From Rhodopseudomonas_A sp036404135 (lineage in GTDB: Bacteria > Pseudomonadota > Alphaproteobacteria > Rhizobiales > Xanthobacteraceae): DNA of 64,000 nt. The notes under the pieces are model-generated. The model saw only the letters and a list, made by a program, of their open reading frames with translations, was not told the DNA's origin and searched no databases. The translations under genes and the position numbers were made by a program. Position 1 is the first letter of the stretch. Every line of letters begins with the position of its first letter. Positions 25,401 through 34,200 of the stretch are shown here, piece after piece. The DNA lies in contig NZ_DASWPE010000117.1 of the NCBI RefSeq assembly GCF_036404135.1, forward strand, positions 62,001-126,000. Direction: 5' to 3'.

Positions 25401-25486
25401 ATCGCGCGCAGGCCGATCACCAGGATCAGCGCGCTCACCACCAGCGCGAGCACCGGGCGCCGGACGAAGAGGTCGGTGATGGGCAT
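22421..25486 (-). CDS. RND efflux pump, inner-membrane transporter (MexB/OqxB type)
   Basis: This 1021-aa protein has the full RND architecture: TM1 at the N-terminus (RRPVLALVVSALILVIGL), two large periplasmic loops and two groups of membrane helices. The proton-relay aspartates are in LAIGLVVDDAIIVVEGVNRHMELG. Other family signatures are IQVAPSANLLDV, AIPLSLIGSFALMLVLGFSINLLTLLAL and ALLIIFLVLAALFNSF. It belongs to the drug/hydrophobe-amphiphile (HAE1) branch and would use the proton gradient to export amphiphiles. It lies between the genes for its adaptor and the phosphopantetheinyl transferase in an apparent operon with two NRPS genes, so export of the lipopeptide, or self-protection, is the likely role. 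Confidence 0.92.
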   Translation of the reverse strand: MPITDLFVRRPVLALVVSALILVIGLRAMFSLPILQYPQMQNGVVTITTTYAGADSDIIAGFITSPLENVIAQANGIDTMTSSSQTGVSAITVHLRLNYDSGNALTEISTKVSSVLNQLPAGTQQPILALKMGATIDAMYIAFSSTVLAENEVTDYVARVVQPKLQAVAGVQVAEILGGKNFALRAWLDPDKMASLGLTATDVATALKTNDYISGVGTTKGRLVQVKLSAATNMQSVQAFRELIIKSVAGAVIRLKDVANVMLGSDDYESRTSFDGKSAVYIGIQVAPSANLLDVIQGVRQTLPGIISDLPTGLSGTVLYDATQFVNTSIREVVISLFEAALIVTFVVFAFLGSWRSVFIPIVAIPLSLIGSFALMLVLGFSINLLTLLALVLAIGLVVDDAIIVVEGVNRHMELGLKPIDAAITAARELSGPIIAMTAVLIAVYVPVGFQGGLTGSLFTEFAFTLVAAVLVSAVVALTLSPMSCGYLLAPHDPSARTLEARMVRGIDGVMTSVTAAYRTALTASLRLLPLTILFGAVVLSSISWLYSHSTSQLAPAEDQGVILTMMSAAPNATLEQRETYVQQIYGILDKRPETDLVFQIDMPGQVIGGWVLKPWDQRSQSALALAPQIQQEFNKIAGVRVAAFQLPPLPGSSGLPIQFVLKSNDSYARLYQASENFLSEAMKSGKFIFLDGDMKIDQPHASIHFDRDKVASLGLTMTDVGAAMSTMLGGSYANYFDLGGRSYKVIPQVMQQHRLNTDQLLNYYIRAADGTAVPLSTIARIEMKTVPQSLNHFQQLNASTVSGIAMPGVSDGDALAELRAVAARALPSGYSYDYAGSSRQLENESNGFVTTFALALLIIFLVLAALFNSFRDPLVILVSVPMSLAGALFFIWLGVGGATINIYTQVGLVTLMGLVSKHGILMVEVANNLRQEGRSKHDAIIEAATIRLRAIMMTTAAMVLGVTPLIVATGAGANSRFNMGLVIASGLAIGTLFTLFVVPAFYLLLSHRDQTQPAPAVASA

Positions 25487-25498
25487 CGTCCGCTCCTG

Positions 25499-26611
25499 TC
25501 AGTCCGACACTTTGGGATCGAGTTTGGCCTCGGGAATGCGGCCGTTGTCGATCACGACGGGCGTGCCGTTGCGCAGCTTGATCTGACCGGCCACCACCAC
25601 CGTCTCGCCTTCCGTCAGTCCGGAGACGACGGCGACGAAATCGCCGCGTGCCTGTCCGAGCTTGACGAAGGTCTCCCGCGCTAGCAGGCCCGTGCCGTCG
25701 GCGCCCTTCTCCAGTACGAACACGGTCGAGCCGTAGGGATTGGACACGATGGCGGTCTGCGGCAGCGTCACGAATTTTTCGGCCGCGTCGATCTCGAGCG
25801 CGACCTTGGCGAACATGCCGGGCACCAGCCGCCCTTCCGGATTCTTCAGCACTGCGCGCACCTTTACATTGCGGCTGCCGCTGTCGACTTTGGCGTTGAT
25901 GGCGCTGACGATGGCGGCGAATTCCTGCCCCGCAAAGGAGTCCACTTTCACTTTCGCCGGCTGCCCCACCTGCAGCCGCCCGAAGAATTGTTGCGGCACG
26001 AAGAAATCGGCGAACAGCGGATCCAGCGCCTGCAGGGTGACGATCGTCGTGCCGGCGCTCAGATACTGGCCGAGATCGACGCTGCGGATTCCAAGCCGTC
26101 CCGCGAACGCCGCCGTCAGGCTGTATTGCGCGACCAGCGCCTGTTGCTGCGCCACCAGGGCCTTGGAGTTCTTCAGATTGGCTTCGTCATTGTCCACCGT
26201 GGCCTGGCTCACGGCCTTGATCTTGAGCTGCTCGGCGTCGCGCTTCAGGATCAGGGCGTTCAGTTCGGCGGTGGCCTTGAGCGAGTCGAGCTTGGCGATC
26301 TGGTCGTCGGCGACCAGCCGCAGCAGCGGTGCGCCGGCCTGCACGGTGTCGCCGGATTCGAAGGACAGGGATTGGACGATGCCGGAAACCTGCAGCGCGA
26401 GATCCGCGCCCTTCGAGGCGCGCAACTCTCCCACCAGTTCCATGGCGGGTTGCCAGGTCTGCATCTGGGCGGTCTGCGCCGCGACCGTCTGCGCCGGCGC
26501 GCCGTGATGCGTCGGGGCGTGACGACCGAAGATGTCATGCTTGACGACGTAGAACGATGCTCCCGCCAACAGCGCGACCGCTAACCACCCGATGACGCTC
26601 TTTTGACTCAC
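25499..26611 (-). CDS. RND efflux periplasmic adaptor (membrane fusion protein)
   Basis: This 370-aa protein has one N-terminal membrane segment (VIGWLAVALLAGASFYVV). It is followed by the HlyD/MFP layout: a lipoyl half-motif GIVQSLSFESGDTVQAGAPLLRL, a helical hairpin rich in Ala, Lys and Gln, the second lipoyl half ending with LGIRSVDLGQYLSAGTTIVTL, and a beta-barrel domain (LVPGMFAKVALEI). It bridges the inner-membrane RND pump and the outer-membrane channel in the periplasm. Its start overlaps the stop of the channel gene (ATGA), and the pump gene starts 12 bp after its stop, so the three proteins are translated together. Confidence 0.92.
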   Translation of the reverse strand: MSQKSVIGWLAVALLAGASFYVVKHDIFGRHAPTHHGAPAQTVAAQTAQMQTWQPAMELVGELRASKGADLALQVSGIVQSLSFESGDTVQAGAPLLRLVADDQIAKLDSLKATAELNALILKRDAEQLKIKAVSQATVDNDEANLKNSKALVAQQQALVAQYSLTAAFAGRLGIRSVDLGQYLSAGTTIVTLQALDPLFADFFVPQQFFGRLQVGQPAKVKVDSFAGQEFAAIVSAINAKVDSGSRNVKVRAVLKNPEGRLVPGMFAKVALEIDAAEKFVTLPQTAIVSNPYGSTVFVLEKGADGTGLLARETFVKLGQARGDFVAVVSGLTEGETVVVAGQIKLRNGTPVVIDNGRIPEAKLDPKVSD

Positions 26612-28287
26612 CGCGGGCGCTCCATCTCAGGGTCGGACGCCGGAGATGGCGCGAGCGGATTCATTGCGCCGTCTCGGGTTGCGGACAGTGCGGGGCCATC
26701 CGGTCCCTGGAAGTAGCCACCGTTGCGCGGGAACGCCTCTCGGGCTTCGTCGAAGCGATTCCACCATCCGCCGCCTAACGCCTGGAACAGCGCCACGGTG
26801 TCGGCGTAGCGCATCGCCTGAGCCTGGATCCGTGCGATGACGGCGTTCTGGTAGGTCTGCTGGGCGGTGATGATGATGGCGTAGCCGATCGCGCCGGACT
26901 TGAATTGCTGCTGCGCCATGGTCAGGCTGTCCAGCGCGGCTTTCTCCGCCACCGCCTGGGCGCGGAGCGTGACTGCATCGAATTGCACGGCGCGCAGCGC
27001 ATCCGCCACATTCTGGAACGCGGTGATGATGCTGCTTTGATAGAGCGCGTAGTCCTGTTCGAAGCTGGCGACGCTGGCTTCCTTGGTGCGATAGGCCTGG
27101 CCGCCGTCGACCAGCTTCTGCCCCATGTTTGCCGCAAGCGTGAAGGCAGCGCTTTGCGGCGTGAACAACTGCCCGACGGTAAGGGCGTCGGTCCCCGCCG
27201 AGGGCGTAATGGTGAATTGCGGCAGCAGGTTAGCGGTGTTCACTCCCACCAGCGCCGCCGCCTGGTGCAGCGTCGCCTCGGCCTGGCGGATATCCGGCCG
27301 CTGCCGCACGAGGTACGCCGGCAGGCTCACCGGCAGCTTGCGGGGCAGGCGCAGGCTTGCGAGATTCACACTCTCGCCGCGGTCCTGGTTGGGCAGCCGA
27401 CCGAGATAGGCCATCAGCTGATTGCGGCCCTGGGCCAGTTGCTTCTGCAGCGGCGGCAGCGTCGCCTGGGTCTGTGCCAGCGTCGCCCGCTGGGCGAGGA
27501 CTTCGGCCTGCGAGTTGGCACCCACTTCGAACTGCCGCTGGACGCGCTGCAGCTGATCGGTCTGCGCCGCGATAATGGCCTGCGACGCCGCAATCTGCGC
27601 CCGCAGCGAGGCATCCGATATGGCGGAAGTCACCACATTGGCGGTCAGAGCCAGATAGGTTGCCTCCATCTCGAACCGGCGGTACTGCGCCAGCGCCTCG
27701 GCGGATTCGACCTGCCGCCGCAGGCCACCGAACAGATCGAGCGTGTAGCTGACGTTCACCGTCGCATCATAGAGATTGTAGATCGACGGCGATCCGGTGG
27801 TGCCGCCGGCGGCGGCGGGGACCTGCTGGCGCGTTGCCGAGCCGACGCCGCCGATCTGGGGAGCCAACGCCCCACGGGTTTGCAACACTGTTTCACGCGC
27901 CGCTCGCAGCGCATATTGGGCGGCCCGCACAGTCGGGTGGTTGTGTACAGCCTCCTCGACGAAGGCGTTGATCTGCGGGGAGCCGAACTCTCGCCACCAC
28001 TGTCCGCCGACTTCGAGGCCATCCACAAAACTCTGTGGCGCGCCGCCAGCGATCGAAGTGGCCATCGCGGGCCGCAACCCGGCTTGCGGGGCATAGCCGC
28101 TCACATCCGGCGCCGGCGGCGGCTGGAAATCGGGCCCCACCATGCAGCCGGAGAGCAGGAGAGCGCCCGCTACGCCGCAAATCAGCCGGAGCGGCACTGC
28201 TGCGGCCGAATCCGATCGAGCTGCGCGGTGCTCGTTCTTTCTTCTGCCGCAAATCCCCGTCGCGCCCATGGCTGTTGCTACCCGCAC
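26608..28287 (-). CDS. Outer-membrane efflux lipoprotein (NodT/TolC family)
   Basis: The product is up to 559 aa. The GTG at 28287 and the ATG at 28269 are both possible starts, and both overlap or touch the NRPS stop at 28278. The lipoprotein signal LICGVAGALLLSGCMVGPDF puts the lipid on a Cys about 48 residues in. The body has two tandem outer-membrane efflux repeats, with NodT-family strings such as VNVSYTLDLFGGLRRQVESAEALAQ and LVRQRPDIRQAEATLHQAAALVGVNTANLLPQ. It forms the trimeric channel through the outer membrane for the RND pump encoded downstream. The overlap with the NRPS gene argues for coordinated production of synthetase and exporter. Confidence 0.92.
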   Translation of the reverse strand: MRVATAMGATGICGRRKNEHRAARSDSAAAVPLRLICGVAGALLLSGCMVGPDFQPPPAPDVSGYAPQAGLRPAMATSIAGGAPQSFVDGLEVGGQWWREFGSPQINAFVEEAVHNHPTVRAAQYALRAARETVLQTRGALAPQIGGVGSATRQQVPAAAGGTTGSPSIYNLYDATVNVSYTLDLFGGLRRQVESAEALAQYRRFEMEATYLALTANVVTSAISDASLRAQIAASQAIIAAQTDQLQRVQRQFEVGANSQAEVLAQRATLAQTQATLPPLQKQLAQGRNQLMAYLGRLPNQDRGESVNLASLRLPRKLPVSLPAYLVRQRPDIRQAEATLHQAAALVGVNTANLLPQFTITPSAGTDALTVGQLFTPQSAAFTLAANMGQKLVDGGQAYRTKEASVASFEQDYALYQSSIITAFQNVADALRAVQFDAVTLRAQAVAEKAALDSLTMAQQQFKSGAIGYAIIITAQQTYQNAVIARIQAQAMRYADTVALFQALGGGWWNRFDEAREAFPRNGGYFQGPDGPALSATRDGAMNPLAPSPASDPEMERPR

Positions 28288-31200
28288 GCAGAACGTGGTT
28301 GGTCGAGAAAGCCGGCGATGGCCGCCGCGGTCTGCGCGGCAGCCGTTCCCGACAGCATCGACACGTGATCGGCCTGAATCGTGCGCACACCGAGCATGCC
28401 GTCCACCAGGCGGGACCAGCCCATGTCGGGCGTCGACACGGTGCGAAGGTCGGCTTCGCTCAGATCGCCGTGGCTGACCGAAGAGGCGCGTACCAGGCCG
28501 ATCGGCAGATCGCGCGGCGCGCCCGGCGCGGGGGCGTAGGCCAGGAACGCATCGTAGAGCGCGCGGCTGGCGCGGTAGCTGCGGCCGAGCCAGGCGTCAT
28601 CCGATTCCGGGGCGATCAGTCCGGCGTCCAGCATCCGCGCCGTGGCGAATCCGAAGCGGGCCTCGGTGTCGAGCGGCAGCAGGTCGTCGACGTTGAGGCG
28701 AAATGCAGTGCCGTGGTGACGCGCGCGCACGCCGGCCATTCGCACCAGCCATTCCGCCTCGGCGCGATCGGGGTCGCGCGGGAGCACGGAATGGCTACCG
28801 AGCGGGGCGGGCGTGTCGATGATGATGAGACAATCGGGCGGCGCGCCGCGTGCGGCGAGCTGGCACGCCATTTCGTAGGCGACGATGCCGCCGAACGAAT
28901 AGCCGCCTAACAGCCGCGGGGAAGGATGGCCGCGGTGGGCCAGAGCGGCGAGGTTTGCCGCCGCGAGCGAAACGACGCTGCTTGGCGCTTGCTGTCCCGG
29001 CTCCAGGCCCGGCGCCTGCAGCGCCCAGAACGGCGTCGTCGGCGGAAAGGCGCGGGCGAGGTCGAGGAAGGCGCTGACATCGCCGGCGATGGGATGCACG
29101 CAGATGAAAGGCTCGCCGCGCCCGGCGGTGAGCGGCACCACGGCGTCCCATGCGGGCGCCGTCGTGAGCGCTCGGGCCAGCGCGGCCGCGCTGCGATGCT
29201 CGATCAGCGCGGTGACCGGCACCAGCCGCCCGAGCTTTGCCGACAACCGTGCGGCGGCGGTCGCGAGGCCGAGCGAGGTCAATCCGGCAGCCAGCACGTC
29301 CTCGGCAACGCCCAGTCTGCGGCCGATGATGTTCGAGAGCACGTCGAGCGCCACCTGCGCGGCGGGGTCGCGATGCGGATGCAGTGGGATCGGCGTTGCG
29401 CTGCGAACAACCTTGATACTCTGTGCGGCTCGCCCGCGAGCGACGGGGGCGGCAGCGGGCAGCGGCATGGTGGATACGACCTGATCGATGGCGCCGGGCA
29501 GCGCGGCGAACACGGCGGCGAATTCGTCGATCATCCGCTCGCCCAACGCGGCGGCGGTGCCGTCGGCGTCCGGCAGCACCATCGACAGTCCGACGCGCTC
29601 GCCGGGCACGACGACGCCGGTGAGGCTGTAAGCGGACTTCAGCGCATTGTAGACGCTGTCCACCCGCAGGCCGTCCGCGCCGGTCCAGGCGTCTGACCCG
29701 GACGGCATATTCTCCACCACCAGCAGCGTATCGAACAAATCCGATGCACGATCGCCGAGGCCGGACGCCTCGACGACGTCCATCAGCGGGACCTGCGCCT
29801 GGCTCTGCAGGGTCGCGATCTGGCGCTGCATGTCGTCCGCGAGTCCGAGCACCGCGCTGCCGGCATCGAACCGCAGCCGCACCGGCAGGTTGTTGATGAA
29901 CAGGCCAACCATCTGCTCGACCCCCGGCACCTGAGGCGGCCGGCCCGAAACCGTGGTGCAAAACACGGTGTCGCGGCAACCGCGCCGCGCCGCCGACCAC
30001 AGGCCCCAGGCGAGATGCGCCAGCGCCGCGATGGTCAGGCCGCGCCGCCGCGACAGATCGCGCAGCGCCTTGCTGTTCTGCGCCGACAGCTGCCGCCGGA
30101 CGGTGACGTAGCAGGCCGCGCCATTCCCCGCCGGACACAACGCCGGCTGCGACGGCGCTCCGGCGAGCAGCGGCACCAAGGCCTCGCGCATCCCGGCTCT
30201 TTCGACCGTGCTGCTCCAGGCGATGAAGTCGCGAAAGCGCACCGGCGGCGGCAGCGCGGGTGGGATGCCGCGGCGAAAGGCCTCGTAGGCGGAGCGCGCC
30301 TCCCGCTCCAGCTGCGCGAGGCACCAGCCATCCGCCAGCATGTGGTGGAAGCTGGCGATCAGGTAGGCCTCGCTCGTGCTGACGCGGATCAGGATCAGGC
30401 GTGCGAGCGGACCGGCTTCCAGATCGAAGCCCGCGGCGCGGTCCTCGGCCAGACGTTGTTGCAGACGCTCGGCGCTGAAGGCCGGCCAACTTTCCAATTG
30501 CACGGGCGGACGGGCCAATCGGCGGACGACTTGTAGCGGGCGGCTCAATCCGCGCCAGCTAAACACCGTGCGCAGCACCGGATGGCGGTCGAACACCAGC
30601 GCCCAGGCCTTGCGTAGCGCGGCAATGTCGAGCGGGCCGCTGAAGCGCATGCAGCTCTGTTCGAAATTCACCACCGACTGCCGGCGGCTCAGCGAATGCA
30701 GCAGCATCGCTTGCTGCATCGGCGACAGCGGATAGATGTCCTCGATGTCGGTGGCCGTTCCCACCACGCGGTGCAGCGTCGCGACGTCGAGGCCGGCGAG
30801 CGGGAAATCCTCGGGCGTCAGCAGCGGAGCCTTCTGCGCCCGCGCCCAGTCTGCGATCGCGCGGAGCGCGCCGGCGATCTCTTCCAGCATCGTCTCCGGC
30901 GCGCGGGCCGGAGACGCCCCCGACCAGCCGAGCGCGATGCGCCCGCCGGTCATCCGCGCCGTCAGGCTGCCGCGGACCGAGGGAGAGAAGATCGGCGTGT
31001 GAGGATGCAGCCGGATCGCCGGATCCTGCGCCGCTGCCGGCATGATGGCCAACCCGACCCTGGCCGGAGCCAGCCGGAACGCCGACCGCACCGCGCTGAA
31101 GGCAAGGCGCAAAGGTTCGGCGCGCTGCCGCGCCGCCTTGGCGTCGCGCAGCCGGAGGCCGAGAGCAGGTCCGGGCGCGGCGGCCTGCAGCGGCAGCACG

Positions 31201-34200
31201 GCATCCAGATTGGCGATCAGGCCGGCCGCTCCCGGGGCCCCTGTCGGCAACGTGCGGCGGCCGTCCAGCACCTCGATGGCTGCCGCGCCGCCGAGCGTGT
31301 CGCCGAGCGCAACCAGCAGCGCGTCGAGCAGCGAGACGCCGAGCCGGCCCGGCAGATCCTCCAGCAGCAGCCGCGACGTGGCGCCGTCCAGTAGCAGATG
31401 TGCCCGCTCCTCGGAGCGATCCGGCGCGTCAAGCAGATCCGGCGCAGCATCAACCTGTGCGGCTTCGCAGGCCATCGCCGCTTGGCGCACGGCGGGGCCG
31501 GCCGCATGATCCGCGAGCCAAGTCAGCCAATGCGAAAAGCTGAGCGGCGGAGCCGGCAGCCGCCCGCTGTCTGGTCCCGCCGCCAGCGCGGTTTCGAGTT
31601 CGGTAGCCAGCAGCAGCAGCGCGCGGTCGTCCGCCACCGCCTCGTGCAAGGCGAGCACGACGGTGGAGCCGGCGCCGGACGCGTTGTCCTGCGTCACCAG
31701 CGTGGCGGCGATGGTCACGCCGGCCGCGAGGTCGATGCCGCGCGCCAGCCGGCTGCTGTGGCCTGCGATCCAGCGCTCGAAGTCGTCGAGGCTCCCCGCC
31801 GGCACGTTGATGAAGCGCACCGGCACCGCGGGCAGAAAATCCGAGACGGCGATGTAGCGCCCGCTGGCATCCTCCACGATAGCGAGGCGAAGTGCATCGT
31901 GCCGCTCGGCCAGGCGCTGGATCGCATAGCCGACATCTACGGCCGAGACCTTCGGCCCGACGGCGATGCTGACGAAGCGGCACGGATTGCGGTCGTCGCA
32001 GGCGGAGGCGACCAGCTCGACGCCCAGGCGGGCGCCGTGGCCTTCCGCCTGCACCGCCCGCTTGCGGCGGACCGCGATGGCGGCGAGGCCTTCAATGGTC
32101 GGCTGCTCGAAGACGTGCGTCAGCTCGATGTCGAGGCCGGCCTCGTAGGCGCGCGCGACCAGCCGAATGGTGAGGATCGAATCGCCGCCGACATGGAAGA
32201 AATTATCTTGCACGCCGACCGACCCGTGGCCGAGCAGATCGCTCCAGATCCGGGCGAGAATTCGTTCTTCCGGGGTGCGGGGTTCGAGAGACGCTTCGTG
32301 CAGCGTCTCCGTCACGTCCACCGGCGGCAGCGCGCGTGTATCGACCTTGCCGTTGGCATTCAGCGGCAGCCGGTCGAGAATGGCGTAGGCCTGCGGTTGC
32401 ATCTGCCGCGGCAGGCGCTCATGTAGATAGTTGCGCAGTTGCTCTGTGGTGAGCGCGGTGTTCGGCTTCGCGGTGACGTAGGCCACGAGGTCGCGATCGC
32501 CGCTCGCCCGGCGGGGTGCGACGACGGCCGCAGCGCCGACCGCGGGATGCAGCGCCAGCATCGCTTCGATCTCGCCCGGCTCCACCCGAAAGCCGCGGAT
32601 TTTCACCTGCCTGTCGGCGCGGCCGAGAAACACGATATTGCCGTCCGGTCGCCAGCGGCCAAGATCGCCGGTGCGATACATCCGCGCCCCGGCAGCGGAC
32701 GCGAACGGATCTGGGCGAAAGTGCTCGGCGGTCAGCTCAGCGTCGTCTGTGTAGCCCAGCGCCACGCCGTCGCCGCCGACCCAGATTTCGCCGATCAGGC
32801 CCGGCGGCAGTGGCCGGCCGGCGGGGTCCAGCAGATAGGCGGTGCTGTTGGAGATCGGCGTGCCGATCGGGATGCTCAGCTCGTCGTCGCGCAGGCCGGC
32901 GATGTCGAAGGTCGTGCTGAAGGTGGTGTTCTCGGTCGGCCCATAGCCGTTGATGAGCACCAGCCCCTGGTCGCGGCCGGCCGCCAGAACCGCCCGCGCC
33001 GCGACCGGATTGACCACGTCACCGCCGGTGACGACGAGGCGCCGGCCGGCGAAGGCGGACGGGTCGATGGCGGCGATCTGCTGGAACAGGCCGGCGGTGA
33101 CCCAGAGCAACGAAATCCGCGCCTCGGCCAGGAACAGCCGCAACGCACGCGGATCCATCACCACGGTGCGATCCACCGGGACCAGCGTGCCGCCATTCAG
33201 CAACGGCAGCCAGATCTCCAGCGTCGAGGCATCGAAGGCGGGATTCGAATAGACGGCGCCGCGTAGTCCGGGCGCCGCGAGGCCGCGCGCGCGCGCCAGA
33301 CGTACGATGGCGCGATGCGGCACGCACACCGCCTTGGGCGCGCCGGTGGAGCCGGAAGTGAACATCACATAGGCCGGACGTCCCGCGTCCACTACACATC
33401 CTGGATGCGGCTTTGCCGTCTCCGCGTCGGCGACGAGCTTGGTCCAGTGCAGCGTGATGCATCCCGCGATGTCCAGCGCGGGGTCGAGCACGATCGCATG
33501 CCGGGCCCCGACGCATCGGGCGCGGAGCTCGCGCTGCTCGGCATGATACAAAGGATCGACCGGCGCATAGGCGGCGTCTAGCGCCAGCACAGCCAGTTGC
33601 GCTTCGATCAGCGCCGCCGAGACCGGCAGAGCAAGGATCGTCACGGCGCCGGCGGCGAGGCCCTGCGCGGCGAGCACGGCGGCGAGCCGGCGCACCCGCT
33701 CGGCCAGCACGCCGTAGGTCAGCAAAGTCCCGTGCTCTTCGATCGCGAGCGCGTCGGGATGCAGCGCCGCATCCCGAAAGAACAGATCGATGGCGCTGCT
33801 ATCGCGCTCATAGGCAACTGCTGAGGTGTTGAAATCACGCATCAGCGCCGCCCCGTCCGCCGGCGATAGCAGCGGAATTTCCAGGACGAATTGTTCCGGC
33901 TGCGCGAGAAGCGCTGCGGCGACCCGGCCGAAGCAGCCGAGCAGCGCGTCGATGCTCGCGGCCTCAAACAGGTTCGCGTCGTAACGGCACCACAGCCGCA
34001 GGCCGTCGGGCGAGGTGGCATATACGATAGACAGATCCGCTTTCGCTTCCTGCTCCAGTTGCTCGGGCAGCATCTCGAAACGGGTGCCGTCCTGTGCGGT
34101 GAAGGCTGCGGCCGGCGCCTCTGCGGCTCCAAACAGCACCTGCATGAAGGGGGCCGCGTCACCGCGTCGCTCGACGCCGCTCACCTCCACGATGCGTTCG

